Positions 41,818 through 50,405 of a DNA stretch of 64,000 nt are shown in pieces. Below the pieces are notes generated by a model, which saw nothing but the letters and a program-made list of their open reading frames with translations, made no database searches and was not told the origin of the DNA. Source of the DNA: Haemophilus_D parainfluenzae_AD (lineage in GTDB: Bacteria > Pseudomonadota > Gammaproteobacteria > Enterobacterales > Pasteurellaceae); assembly GCF_001679325.1 (NCBI RefSeq), contig NZ_LZMX01000001.1. The stretch is one strand, 5' to 3'. The position numbers and the translations under genes are program-made. Within the stretch, counting starts at the first letter, position 1. The number at the start of each line of letters is the position of its first letter.

Positions 41818-42429
41818 ATGTCCGAACATCATTCCCATGAACATCATGATCATTCATCTCATGAGCATATTCCACAGGATAAAAAAATCTTAGCGCTCAG
41901 TTTTGCCATCATTACTGGCTTTATGATTGTCGAATTTATTGGTGGCTATTGGTTTAACAGCTTGGCACTCATGGCTGATGCGGGACACATGGCAAATGAT
42001 AGTTTATCGTTATTTTTAGCCTTGCTAGCGTTGTTTCTATCTACTCAAAAACAAAGATACATTGCCCTACTTAATAGCAGCTCATTGATTGTTGTGGCAT
42101 TGATGATTTTAGTTGAAGCCATTCAACGCTGGCAAAATCCCATCGAGATGATGGCATTACCAATGCTTGGGGTTGCCTCTCTCGGATTATTGGTGAATCT
42201 TTTCGTTGCAAAGATCATGTTGAACAGCGATCATGATAATCCCAATATCAAAGCGGCGTATCTCCATGTACTGACCGATTTATTCGGTTCCATTATTGCT
42301 ATGCTTTCGGGGCTAAGCGCCTATTTACTTGGATGGTTATGGGTTGATCCGCTAGCAAGTATGATATTAAGTGTGCTGGTATTAAAAAGTGGAATCGGAG
42401 CGTTCCGCTTGGTATTAAAAAACACTTAA
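41818..42429 (+). CDS. CDF-family cation efflux protein lacking the C-terminal domain
   Basis: Cation diffusion facilitators export divalent metals such as zinc by proton antiport. This one has 203 residues, against about 300 for ZitB or YiiP. The His-rich N-terminus (MSEHHSHEHHDHSSHEH) precedes six membrane helices with the transport-site motifs HMAND (H57, D61) in the second and HVLTD (H150, D154) in the fifth. The protein ends at VLKNT just after helix six, so the cytoplasmic dimerisation domain is missing. The stop is followed by a clean terminator and no remnant is seen, so this is probably a natural short form, which is known in other bacteria. AAGGAG precedes the ATG. It is under a MerR-type promoter. 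Confidence 0.88.
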   Translation: MSEHHSHEHHDHSSHEHIPQDKKILALSFAIITGFMIVEFIGGYWFNSLALMADAGHMANDSLSLFLALLALFLSTQKQRYIALLNSSSLIVVALMILVEAIQRWQNPIEMMALPMLGVASLGLLVNLFVAKIMLNSDHDNPNIKAAYLHVLTDLFGSIIAMLSGLSAYLLGWLWVDPLASMILSVLVLKSGIGAFRLVLKNT

Positions 42430-42436
42430 AAAACTA

Positions 42437-42470
42437 ACCGCACTTTGGTTTGATATTTCCAAAGTGCGGT
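42437..42470. terminator. Inverted uptake-signal pair as terminator between CDF gene and folB
   Basis: A perfect 12-bp stem (ACCGCACTTTGG / CCAAAGTGCGGT) with a 10-base loop is made of two opposing uptake signals between convergent genes. Confidence 0.75.
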
Positions 42471-42483
42471 CAATTTTCAGCGA

Positions 42484-42840
42484 TTATTTCCACTCGCCTC
42501 GCTCTACAATAATGCCAACATTACTTGCTTGAGCAACCGCTCTGGGTTTGCTTAATTTGAGGCGTATCCATGAAATACCAAAACGTTGTTGTAATTGCTC
42601 TGCCACTTCATAAGCCACTCGCTCAATCAATAAAAATGGCTTAGCTTGGACATAATCTAAAATAAATTGGCTCACTTCGGCATAATTGAGGCAGTATTGC
42701 ACATCATCCATCTCTGCGGCTTTTTGACAATCCCATGCCATTTCCAAATCAAAAACAAGCTTTTGTTTGATTTGTTGCTCCCAGTCATACACGCCAATTT
42801 GTGCGAAGACGACTAATTCTTCAATAAAAATTCGATCCAT
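42484..42840 (-). CDS. folB: Dihydroneopterin aldolase
   Basis: FolB splits 7,8-dihydroneopterin to 6-hydroxymethyl-dihydropterin and glycolaldehyde in folate synthesis. The 118-residue protein has the family features FIEELVVFAQIGVYDWEQQIKQKLVFDLEM (about 4-33, with the catalytic Glu and Tyr surroundings), YCLNYAEVSQFILDYV, and ERVAYEVAEQL with the second active-site segment, ending KLSKPRAVAQASNVGIIVER. Length is normal (122 in E. coli). It is divergent from plsY, the same arrangement as in E. coli, where folB and plsY (ygiH) are adjacent. Confidence 0.95.
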   Translation of the reverse strand: MDRIFIEELVVFAQIGVYDWEQQIKQKLVFDLEMAWDCQKAAEMDDVQYCLNYAEVSQFILDYVQAKPFLLIERVAYEVAEQLQQRFGISWIRLKLSKPRAVAQASNVGIIVERGEWK

Positions 42841-42937
42841 CTCTCATTCCTGTAAAAATATAGTGGGCTTATGCTATCAAGTTTGGTTAAAATAACGAAC
42901 AAGTTTTTCAAATACAATCAAGATTGTGGAGCACAAA

Positions 42938-43537
42938 ATGAGCCTATTTGCCCTTTTTTATATGATTTTTGCTTATTTGCTGGGTTCGATTTCCAGTGCA
43001 ATTTTGATTTGTAAAATAGCAGGCTTGCCTGACCCACGAAAAAACGGATCTCATAACCCTGGTGCAACCAATGTATTGCGTATTGGCGGACGTTGGGCGG
43101 CTCTCGCAGTATTAATTTGCGATATTTTAAAAGGGATGTTACCCGTTTGGGCGGGTTATTATTTAGGCCTCACACAATTTGAATTAGGCATGGTTGCATT
43201 AGGCGCGTGCTTAGGGCACATCTTCCCCATTTTCTTTCAATTTAAAGGCGGGAAAGGTGTAGCAACCGCATTCGGTGCCATTGCGCCAATCTCTTGGGGC
43301 GTTGCCGGTTCAACATTAGGCACTTGGTTATTGGTCTTCTTAATTAGCCGTTATTCCTCATTAAGCGCTGTCATTACGGCACTTCTCGTGCCATTTTATG
43401 TTTGGTGGCTTAAACCTGAATTTACTTTCCCCGTTGCCTTAGTTTGCTGCTTGCTGATTTATCGCCACCACGACAACATTCAGCGCTTATGGCGCGGCCA
43501 AGAAGATAAGATGTGGGGCAAATCCAAAAAGAAATAA
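42938..43537 (+). CDS. plsY: Acyl-phosphate glycerol-3-phosphate acyltransferase
   Basis: PlsY transfers an acyl group from acyl-phosphate to glycerol-3-phosphate, the first step of phospholipid synthesis. I start at ATG 42938 (MSLFALFYMIFAYLLGSISS, 199 residues); four codons more are open upstream. Five or more membrane helices and the three conserved cytoplasmic motifs are seen: GSISSAILICKIAGLPDPRKNGSHNPGATN (split across helix and loop), FKGGKGVATAFG with its glycerol-phosphate-binding loop, and RHHDNIQRLWRGQE near the end. It is divergent from folB and convergent with rpoH. It works with PlsC at 34439. Confidence 0.95.
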   Translation: MSLFALFYMIFAYLLGSISSAILICKIAGLPDPRKNGSHNPGATNVLRIGGRWAALAVLICDILKGMLPVWAGYYLGLTQFELGMVALGACLGHIFPIFFQFKGGKGVATAFGAIAPISWGVAGSTLGTWLLVFLISRYSSLSAVITALLVPFYVWWLKPEFTFPVALVCCLLIYRHHDNIQRLWRGQEDKMWGKSKKK

Positions 43538-43542
43538 AGAAA

Positions 43543-43569
43543 AAAACCTGTCGATAATCGACAGGTTTT
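43543..43569. terminator. Bidirectional terminator between plsY and rpoH
   Basis: An 11-bp perfect stem (AAAACCTGTCG / CGACAGGTTTT) with a 5-base loop is followed by CTTTTT; the minus strand also runs into T-rich sequence. Confidence 0.9.
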
Positions 43570-43586
43570 CTTTTTATCAAAACAGC

Positions 43587-44429
43587 TTAGAAATCAACCG
43601 CACTTTTAAGTTTTTTCAATGCGTTGGCTTCAAGCTGACGAATACGTTCTGCAGACACATTATATTTTGCTGCCAGATCGTGAAGGGTTGCTTTCTCATC
43701 ATCTAACCAACGTGCTTTGATAATCTCTTGGCTACGTTCATCAAGATTTGCTAAGGCTGTACCTAATTTTTCTGTGGCTTGTTCTTCAAAGTTTTCACTT
43801 TCAAGTTCTGCAGCAAAGTTTGAGCTTTTATCTTCTAAATATAAAGAAGGTACATAAGCTTCGTCATCATCGTCTGTTGGCAAATCAAAGCCCACATCTG
43901 CCCCTGTCATACGGGATTCCATTTCGATGACATCTTCTTTTGACACGCCAAGCTCATTCGCCACCATATCCACTTCGTTTTCATTGAACCAACCTAAACG
44001 CTGTTTAGTTTTACGTAGGTTAAAGAACAATTTACGTTGTGCTTTTGTAGTAGCGACTTTCACAATACGCCAATTACGAAGGACATATTCGTGGATTTCG
44101 GCTTTGATCCAGTGCACAGCAAAAGACACAAGGCGAACGCCCACTTCCGGATTAAAACGTTTTACCGCTTTCATTAATCCGATATTACCTTCTTGAATTA
44201 AATCTGCTTGTGGCAATCCATAACCTGAATAACCACGCGCAACATGAATAACAAAACGTAAGTGTGATAAAACTAATTTTTTCGCTGCTTCAATATCACC
44301 GTCATAATACAAACGTTCTGCTAAGCTTTTTTCTTCCTCTGCAGTTAGCATCGGATATTCGTTTGCTGCTCGAATATAACCTTCGATGCTACCTTGAGGT
44401 ACTAACATCATTTGAGTTTCTTTATTCAT
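43587..44429 (-). CDS. rpoH: RNA polymerase sigma-32 (heat-shock sigma factor)
   Basis: RpoH directs RNA polymerase to heat-shock promoters. I start at ATG 44429 (MNKETQMMLVPQGSIEGYIR, 280 residues; 284 in E. coli), which has GAGGAGA upstream; the longer frame lacks a good site. It shows region 2 (ADLIQEGNIGLMKAVKRFNPEVGVRLVSFAVHWIKAEI spans 2.2-2.4), the RpoH box QRKLFFNLRK used in chaperone-mediated turnover, and region 4 with NVSAERIRQLEANALKKL. It stands alone, convergent with plsY. In E. coli translation of rpoH is temperature-controlled by mRNA folding; that cannot be judged here. Confidence 0.97.
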   Translation of the reverse strand: MNKETQMMLVPQGSIEGYIRAANEYPMLTAEEEKSLAERLYYDGDIEAAKKLVLSHLRFVIHVARGYSGYGLPQADLIQEGNIGLMKAVKRFNPEVGVRLVSFAVHWIKAEIHEYVLRNWRIVKVATTKAQRKLFFNLRKTKQRLGWFNENEVDMVANELGVSKEDVIEMESRMTGADVGFDLPTDDDDEAYVPSLYLEDKSSNFAAELESENFEEQATEKLGTALANLDERSQEIIKARWLDDEKATLHDLAAKYNVSAERIRQLEANALKKLKSAVDF

Positions 44430-44575
44430 TCTTCTCCTCACAGCATGCGGAGCTAAGCCCCGACTCATTACTTATTTGTTATTGTATAACAACTATTGTC
44501 ATTATACCTCAATTTGTTTTATTTGACAGTTTTTAACGATTAAAAGTTCAAATGAATCACTGAAAATTTTCCAAA

Positions 44576-44887
44576 TCACTTTAATGGAACAAGCGAATAA
44601 ACGACATCCTCTGCCACAACCTTAAACAATAGATCAATATTCGGGTGTTTTCCAGGGTTTTGTTTCGCATCTTCAACATGTTCTGCAAACCATTCAATGC
44701 CTTGTTGTGCGGAAGTGCGGTCTAATTTTCCGTTAAATTTTTCTGCTAACGCATTATAAAGACGGAGTGAGCCAAGCTTACCTGGTGCGGCAGGAATATG
44801 ATGAATCACTGTTTCACCATTTAATACGTCTAAACCTGTTAGATGATCAATGGTGGGTAAAGTCTCTAAAATGTCTTTAAAATTCAT
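44576..44887 (-). CDS. DUF2322 family protein
   Basis: A small soluble protein of unknown function. The 103 residues (MNFKDILETLPTIDHLTGLD) include HHIPAAPGKLGSLRLYNALA, GIEWFAEHVEDAKQNPGKHPNID and VAEDVVYSLVPLK. This pattern agrees with DUF2322, found in Haemophilus, Neisseria and relatives. No membrane segment, signal peptide or metal-binding cluster is seen. It lies 19 bases after murB on the same strand, so is probably translated from the same transcript as murB and narQ, which precede it. An uptake signal lies inside the gene (44713-44721). Confidence 0.72.
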   Translation of the reverse strand: MNFKDILETLPTIDHLTGLDVLNGETVIHHIPAAPGKLGSLRLYNALAEKFNGKLDRTSAQQGIEWFAEHVEDAKQNPGKHPNIDLLFKVVAEDVVYSLVPLK

Positions 44888-44906
44888 GATTGCTTTCCTC
44901 TATAAA

Positions 44907-45932
44907 TTAACTAATGGCTTGCTCTGAATTCACTTCACCATTCGCGCCCATAAAGCGCACTTCTGGCTGTAAATACACACCAAATTTATCCGCCACGGTT
45001 TGACGGATATGATGTGCTAGCTTCACAACATCCTGACCTGTGGCATTACCTTTATTAATCAGTACTAAAGCTTGTTGTTGATGAACAGCCGCACCACCAA
45101 TTTGAAAACCTTTTAAATGGGATTGATCGATTAACCAACCCGCAGCAAGTTTCACAGAGCCGTCCGGTTGTGGAAAGTGCGGTAGATTTTCGACCTGTTT
45201 TTGGATTTTTGCAAATTGCTCTGCACTCACCACAGGATTTTTGAAGAAACTGCCCGCGTTGCCAAATTCTTTTGGATCCGGCAATTTACTGCGGCGAATA
45301 TGGCACACCTCATAAAACACTTGTTTTGCCGTTACAGTTTGAGGATCAAAATTCACTAATGAGCCATATTTTAAAATAGGTTGCCAATTTTTGGTTAATT
45401 TCAATCCAACTGCTGTAATCACATAACCTTGTGCATAACGATGTTTAAAAATACTTTCACGGTAACCAAATTCACATTCGTTAGCCTGTAAGCGGAATTG
45501 TTCGCCTGAGTTGAGATTCAACACATCGACATAATTACACACATCTTTAAATTCTACACCGTACGCACCAATATTTTGAATCGGTGCAGAGCCGGCACAG
45601 CCTGGAATAAGTGCGAGATTTTCTAAACCATTAATTCCCTGTGAAAGCGACCATTCCACTAACTGATGCCAATTTTCGCCACCATTAACATGCAAATAAT
45701 GGTAATCGCTATCTTCCGTATGCTGAATACCCGATAAACGGTTAACAATCACCATTCCTTGGAAATCTTCTAAAAACAGCATATTGCTGCCTTGACCTAA
45801 AAATAAGACAGGTAGCTTTTCAGCTTGTGCTTTTTGCCAAGCTTGTTGGATTTGTTCAATCGATGTGGCTTCAATAATTTCACGTGCATTTGCCGGAATA
45901 TTGAAGGTGTGAAACGGTTGTAAACTTTGCAT
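44907..45932 (-). CDS. murB: UDP-N-acetylenolpyruvoylglucosamine reductase
   Basis: MurB reduces UDP-GlcNAc-enolpyruvate to UDP-MurNAc with NADPH and FAD, the second committed step of peptidoglycan synthesis. The 341-residue type I enzyme (342 in E. coli) has the FAD-binding FLGQGSNMLFL, GINGLENLALIPGCAGSAPIQNIGAYGVE (about 95-123), GYRESIFKHRY containing a conserved Tyr-Arg, and GNAGSFFKNPVVS with the catalytic serine. The C-terminal domain ends with YLQPEVRFMG, where the catalytic glutamate lies. It starts 10 bases after narQ and is followed by DUF2322. Confidence 0.97.
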   Translation of the reverse strand: MQSLQPFHTFNIPANAREIIEATSIEQIQQAWQKAQAEKLPVLFLGQGSNMLFLEDFQGMVIVNRLSGIQHTEDSDYHYLHVNGGENWHQLVEWSLSQGINGLENLALIPGCAGSAPIQNIGAYGVEFKDVCNYVDVLNLNSGEQFRLQANECEFGYRESIFKHRYAQGYVITAVGLKLTKNWQPILKYGSLVNFDPQTVTAKQVFYEVCHIRRSKLPDPKEFGNAGSFFKNPVVSAEQFAKIQKQVENLPHFPQPDGSVKLAAGWLIDQSHLKGFQIGGAAVHQQQALVLINKGNATGQDVVKLAHHIRQTVADKFGVYLQPEVRFMGANGEVNSEQAIS

Positions 45933-45941
45933 TAACTTTCC

Positions 45942-47645
45942 TTAAAAAAATGTGTGAGGGAGTGTAATTTTAACCATCGTACCACCTTGCTCCCCTTTTG
46001 AAATCGTAAGTTGGGCATTTAATTGGCGACTGCGTTCAGTCATGATATTTAAACCATAATGCCCTTCAGGTTCATCTAACGTTGGAATCCCTACCCCATT
46101 ATCTTGCACAAGAATTTCGTATTCCCCTTCTGCATTGATATGTGCTTTTACCTCAATCAACGTACCTTTTGAGTGTTTAATCGCATTCAGCGTTGCTTCA
46201 CGCACAATTTGCAAAACGTGCACTAATTCTTGTGGATTTAAACTTTGCGATGGCAAACTGCAGTCCACCGTCATTTGCATCTTCGTTTGTGAACGCAAGC
46301 TCTCAATAACTTGTTCTAAAGCAACCTGTAAATTAGCCTCTTGTACCGTTAAACGGAAGGTCGCCAATAATTCTCTCAGTTGAGAATATCCATCTGATAA
46401 GGCTTGTTCAAATTCACCAATGATCGCAATGCTTTTCTTTTTTGATTCCTCGTCTTCTTTCTTCAAATTATGTTTTAACAGCGTTAATTGAATTTGTAAG
46501 AAAGACAGCACTTGCGCCAACGAGTCATGTAATTCCCGTGCAATAATTGACCGCTCTTCCATCAATAATAGCTGCTCTTGCTGCCGTTGCGTTTTGTGTG
46601 AATACAACGCTTTTGCCACCATTTGCCCTAAGTTTTTCATCATACGCGGATCAGGACAAGGCAAACCGGCTTGCCACGAGAGCACTGCTAAGTTTTCATT
46701 TTCAATAGAAAGTTCTTCGACTTGAAGTGATTGTTTAGGATCTTTTTGTCCAAAGGAAATTTCCCAATGTTCTGAGCCGAAAATTTCTAACTCAATGTAG
46801 CGTAAATGTTCGCTAACACGAATATGATTGAGCACTTGGCTGAGAATTTTATCATTAATCTTCGTGGGCGTAAGCAACTGCGAGCTTTGATAAAGTGTGG
46901 TTAAAGAGCGGTTAGTTTGGCGTAACTTTTGCGTTTTCTCATTAACGGCATCTTCTAAACGTGAATAAAGTCGCCCTAATTCCGATGACATTTGCGTAAA
47001 CACTTTCGCCAAAACACCAAGCTCATTACCACTTTCTGTATCAAGCTGGATATGTTTAAACTGCCCCATTTGCACTTGCATACTGGCTTTCGTCATGAGC
47101 TCTAAAGGCTTCACCACTTCGAGCTTCATATACCAAATGACATAAGACACCATCGCGAGGATCAATAGCATTGAAATACATAGCACTGAAACCGCACTAA
47201 TCCATTTTTGTTCAGCAAAGCGTTGCAATTCCAACACGAAATCATCGACATCTTGTACATAACTTTTCAGTTCTGCATGATATTTTTCGATTTGATGCGC
47301 ACGAGCGAAATCTGACATCACTGACCATCGTTGAAGGATTTTTTGATAAGACGCTTTCATCCCAGAAGGCGCAAAAAGCTGATTCTGCACAGTAAGCAAG
47401 ACATTAGCGTTGAGACTATCTTGGTAACGCACTAAATTCTGTTCAACTGTATTAGGTGAACGTTCCATTTCCGTTAATAACCGATAACTTTGCATACGCA
47501 AAGAACCGGAAATATTAATAGCTTCCGCATCCGATTTATTACTGGCCATCACGAGCAAACTCAATGAGCTAATAATGCCCATGAAGATGATGACCACAAA
47601 TAAATATTTAGCAATACGGGTAGAAACTGAACGTTTAGCGTACAC
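45942..47645 (-). CDS. narQ: Nitrate/nitrite sensor histidine kinase
   Basis: NarQ senses periplasmic nitrate and nitrite and phosphorylates the response regulator NarP (or NarL) to switch on anaerobic respiration genes. The 567-residue protein has a first membrane helix (about 13-34), the periplasmic P-box DAEAINISGSLRMQSYRLL (about 39-57) that binds the anion, a second helix (about 145-170), a HAMP linker and a signalling helix. The HisKA_3 segment IIARELHDSLAQ carries the phosphorylated His, and a HATPase domain has VQDNGVGIP and GHYGLNIMTERS. Its regulator is not in this window. It is upstream of murB with 10 bases between. Confidence 0.95.
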   Translation of the reverse strand: MYAKRSVSTRIAKYLFVVIIFMGIISSLSLLVMASNKSDAEAINISGSLRMQSYRLLTEMERSPNTVEQNLVRYQDSLNANVLLTVQNQLFAPSGMKASYQKILQRWSVMSDFARAHQIEKYHAELKSYVQDVDDFVLELQRFAEQKWISAVSVLCISMLLILAMVSYVIWYMKLEVVKPLELMTKASMQVQMGQFKHIQLDTESGNELGVLAKVFTQMSSELGRLYSRLEDAVNEKTQKLRQTNRSLTTLYQSSQLLTPTKINDKILSQVLNHIRVSEHLRYIELEIFGSEHWEISFGQKDPKQSLQVEELSIENENLAVLSWQAGLPCPDPRMMKNLGQMVAKALYSHKTQRQQEQLLLMEERSIIARELHDSLAQVLSFLQIQLTLLKHNLKKEDEESKKKSIAIIGEFEQALSDGYSQLRELLATFRLTVQEANLQVALEQVIESLRSQTKMQMTVDCSLPSQSLNPQELVHVLQIVREATLNAIKHSKGTLIEVKAHINAEGEYEILVQDNGVGIPTLDEPEGHYGLNIMTERSRQLNAQLTISKGEQGGTMVKITLPHTFF

Positions 47646-47724
47646 AATAATTCTTCAACATTGGGGAAAGTGCCCATAGTTTAACATAAAGTGCGTTTAA
47701 AATTGGCTGATTTTTCACAAATAA

Positions 47725-47752
47725 AAAACATCGACTTTGACACCGATGTTTT
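47725..47752 (-). terminator. Terminator after the MFS gene at 47780
   Basis: A 9-bp stem (AAAACATCG / CGATGTTTT) with a 10-base loop is followed on the minus strand by TTATTTG. Confidence 0.7.
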
Positions 47753-47779
47753 CAAAAACTTAAATTTTTTTGACCGCAC

Positions 47780-48994
47780 TTAGCTTAATTCTTTGCCTTT
47801 TAATTCGGGCACTAAGAAGACTGTCGCCACCATGTCGATAACATAAATCACCGCTAAGAAAGCAATCGCAATGCTGAATGAGTACGCGGATACAATCGCC
47901 CCAACAACAACCGGTCCAAAGCCACCAACAGCACGACCTAAGTTAAACAATACATTTTGTGCGGTTGCACGCGCTTCTGTCGGATAGGCTTCTGCCATTA
48001 ACGCCCCATAACCGCCCATCATGCCGTTTACGAACATTCCTAAGAATGCGCCAGCCACCAACATCGCAGTTGGATCAGTTAATTGAGAATAAGTAATGAT
48101 GCTGATCACAGCTCCAAGTTGGAATAATAAGAAACTTGGTTTACGTCCGATTCTATCTGCTAGACGCCCGAAGATCCAAATCCCCGCCATCATGCCGCAT
48201 ACGGTAACTGCCGTCCATAAACCTGATTTCGTTAAACTAAAGCCAAGTTGTTTAGATAAGAAGTTTGGCATCCAAATCATAATACCGTAGTAACCGAAGT
48301 TTTGTACCGAAGTTAACACCACTATACCAAGGCTTACTTTTGTGGTTGCTTTATCTTTCACTAAGAGTTTAAAAGATTCCAGTTTAGATATTTTTTGGGT
48401 AGAAAGTTCGGTCTGTTTTTGTGAGAAAATTTCAGGTTCATGTAAGCGAACTCGTAAATACCAAGCAACAAATGCCGGGAAGATACCGACAACGAACATA
48501 CCGCGCCAGCCGATATGTGGAAGCAATACTGGTGTGAGTAACGCGGCGGCTAACACACCCACTTGCCAACCTAACGCCACATAAGACGCCGCTTTTGCGC
48601 GGTGTTTGGCAGGCCACGCCTCAATGGCTAATGCCATACCGATACCAAATTCACCGCCCAAACCGATACCTGCAATGGTGCGATAAATTAATAAATCCCA
48701 ATAGCCTTGCGCAATTGCACATAATCCGGTAAAGACCGCGAAGAGGACAATTGTCCAAGTTAGTACGCGTACACGTCCATAACGATCGCTTAATGCACCA
48801 AATACAATACCGCCCACCACAGCACCAATAAGTGTCCAGGTGACTAATGAGCCAGATTGTGCGGGAGTTAAATTAAGATCGGCCGAAATGGCACTAAGCA
48901 TAAATCCAAGAATAAGAAGATCGAATCCATCCATCGCGTAGCCGACAGCAGATCCAATCAAGGCTTTCCAGCCATATTGATTGACGTTTGTCAT
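47780..48994 (-). CDS. MFS transporter, aromatic acid:H+ symporter-like
   Basis: A 12-helix major facilitator of 404 residues. The loop motif A is FGALSDRYGRVRVL (about 61-74) with a second copy FGRLADRIGRKPSF near residue 280, and the signature GLGGEFGIGMALAIEAWPAKHRAKAAS in helix 4-5 is typical of the group containing metabolite/carboxylate and aromatic acid carriers. Asp in MDGFDLLILGFML in helix 1 is characteristic of the AAHS subfamily. The substrate is unknown; lactate, sialate and niacin carriers lie in nearby subfamilies. It stands alone between narQ and the 50-residue membrane gene. Confidence 0.82.
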   Translation of the reverse strand: MTNVNQYGWKALIGSAVGYAMDGFDLLILGFMLSAISADLNLTPAQSGSLVTWTLIGAVVGGIVFGALSDRYGRVRVLTWTIVLFAVFTGLCAIAQGYWDLLIYRTIAGIGLGGEFGIGMALAIEAWPAKHRAKAASYVALGWQVGVLAAALLTPVLLPHIGWRGMFVVGIFPAFVAWYLRVRLHEPEIFSQKQTELSTQKISKLESFKLLVKDKATTKVSLGIVVLTSVQNFGYYGIMIWMPNFLSKQLGFSLTKSGLWTAVTVCGMMAGIWIFGRLADRIGRKPSFLLFQLGAVISIITYSQLTDPTAMLVAGAFLGMFVNGMMGGYGALMAEAYPTEARATAQNVLFNLGRAVGGFGPVVVGAIVSAYSFSIAIAFLAVIYVIDMVATVFLVPELKGKELS

Positions 48995-49136
48995 GATTGA
49001 GGTCCCTTTTGCTACTCACGGGTAGCGTTTAAAGTGAAATGATGAGGAAAGAAATATTCCGACGCGTAGTTTAGAGAAATTGACGGGATTTTGCAAGAAT
49101 GAGAAAAGCAAAGTGCGGTTGATTTTATTCAAGTTT

Positions 49137-49289
49137 TTATTTTTTCAATAAAATTCGAATTAATAAAGCAATGGCTGCCGCATCATCCACCAAACCTAAT
49201 GGGCCAAGCACCGCTTCAGGCAAAATATCAATGGGGCTGAACAAATAAATCAGAATGATGGCGATTTTAATTAACTTTGTTTTATTCAT
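49137..49289 (-). CDS. Small YkvA-like (DUF1232-type) membrane protein, 50 residues
   Basis: An open frame of 50 codons reads MNKTKLIKIAIILIYLFSPI and continues with DILPEAVLGPLGLVDDAAAI, ending in IRILLKK. The core Y-L-F-S-P-I-D-I-L-P-E, then L-G-x-x-D-D-A, matches the DUF1232 pattern seen in YkvA and YkgG-like small proteins, with two short hydrophobic helices around a conserved Pro-Ile-Asp-x-x-Pro. It begins 36 bases downstream of yfhL on the same strand and could be its second cistron. Function unknown; there is no obvious ribosome site, but conservation of the motif makes a real gene likely. Confidence 0.7.
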   Translation of the reverse strand: MNKTKLIKIAIILIYLFSPIDILPEAVLGPLGLVDDAAAIALLIRILLKK

Positions 49290-49324
49290 AGTCATTGGAC
49301 GAAAAGAAAAAGATCAGGTAAATT

Positions 49325-49585
49325 CTACAACTTATCCGAATGGTGAATCATCACAAAATGTTCCCAAAGCTGCTCTTCGCTTTCTTGGTGTTCAGGATCT
49401 GGCTTAATGCAGTTTGTAATTGGGCAAACTTTTTGGCAGGTTGGCGTGTCATAATGACCAACACATTCCGTACAAAGTACAGGATCGATCACATAGATCT
49501 CCTCGCCGATTGAAATTGCTTCATTCGGACATTCGGGGAGGCACATATCGCAGTTTGTGCATTTGTTTGTGATCAGTAACGCCAT
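49325..49585 (-). CDS. yfhL: YfhL-type 2[4Fe-4S] ferredoxin
   Basis: YfhL is a small ferredoxin found beside ISC genes in some bacteria but free-standing in Pasteurellaceae. The 86 residues have the first cluster CTNCDMCLPECPNEAI (C-x2-C-x2-C-x3-C) and the second C-x2-C-x8-C-x3-C in CTECVGHYDTPTCQKVCP, an insert typical of the long-spaced Alvin-type ferredoxins. An acidic tail (EQLWEHFVMIHHSDKL) ends the protein. AAAGGAAT lies before the ATG. Divergent from the RNase T2 gene; its electron partners cannot be told. Confidence 0.93.
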   Translation of the reverse strand: MALLITNKCTNCDMCLPECPNEAISIGEEIYVIDPVLCTECVGHYDTPTCQKVCPITNCIKPDPEHQESEEQLWEHFVMIHHSDKL

Positions 49586-49660
49586 ACCATTCCTTTATAT
49601 GAGAAAGCGGCGAATTATAGCCGACAAAAACAAAATTGACAAAATTTAAACAGGATTTTT

Positions 49661-50374
49661 ATGAAAAAACAGGTTTCTACTCTTTCCCTTATTGCCCTTG
49701 CTACATTTAGTATTTGGCAATATTTCACTGAACACAAAAAAGACACAAACCCCGCCCCAACAACTACACAACAACAAAGCCAAAGTGCGGTCAAAAATAC
49801 CAAAGATTTTGGAAATTATGATGTCATCATGCGCGATGATGCCATTGGACAAAATAAAAACGCCCCTGTTGATTACTATATGTTGGCCTTATCTTGGTCG
49901 CCTGCATTCTGTGAAAAACAACGTGCGCAATATGGCAATAATTTACCTGATTCAGCGCAATATCAATGTAGTACAAAAAATCATTTTGGCTGGGTGGTGC
50001 ATGGCTTATGGCCACAAAATGCGAATGCACGTTCTGTTACGGATCATCCACGTTTTTGTAAGGGTGATTTAGCACCGCTTCCAATTGAAACCCTCGAACC
50101 TTATCTTTCAATCTCGCCAGGTGCAAAATTATTGCAAGGCGAATGGGAAAAACATGGTAGCTGTGCGTTTGATTCAGCGGAAGCTTATTTCAAACAAGAG
50201 AAAGCATTATTTGAATCACTCTTCTTGCCAAACGAACAATTAAGCCGTAAAGAATTATTTCAATGGATGAAGCAGAATAATCCACAACTAAAAGGCGCTT
50301 ATTTAGGCGCGAGCCATAATGAATTATTCATTTGCTATGATCGCCAATGGCAAGTAATCGATTGCCCTAAATAA
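49661..50374 (+). CDS. RNase T2 family ribonuclease (RNase I-like)
   Basis: A secreted or periplasmic endoribonuclease that degrades RNA without base specificity. The 237 residues have a signal peptide or anchor (QVSTLSLIALATFSIWQYF) and a Thr/Gln-rich linker. Both catalytic sequences are intact: CAS I as VHGLWPQNA and CAS II as EWEKHGSCAF, each with a catalytic His. Five or more cysteines could form disulphides. CAGGATTTTT upstream gives a weak ribosome site at ATG 49661. It is divergent from yfhL and followed by pgk, whose own promoter begins about 30 bases later. Compared with RNase I (268 aa) it is shorter but complete. Confidence 0.9.
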   Translation: MKKQVSTLSLIALATFSIWQYFTEHKKDTNPAPTTTQQQSQSAVKNTKDFGNYDVIMRDDAIGQNKNAPVDYYMLALSWSPAFCEKQRAQYGNNLPDSAQYQCSTKNHFGWVVHGLWPQNANARSVTDHPRFCKGDLAPLPIETLEPYLSISPGAKLLQGEWEKHGSCAFDSAEAYFKQEKALFESLFLPNEQLSRKELFQWMKQNNPQLKGAYLGASHNELFICYDRQWQVIDCPK

Positions 50375-50405
50375 GCATAACTCGCTTTTTTATTTGATCT
50401 ACATC

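Noticed and set aside
49290..49324. Possible extra small gene between the 50-codon gene and yfhL
   Set aside because: Only 35 bases are free and no frame with a start signal fits.
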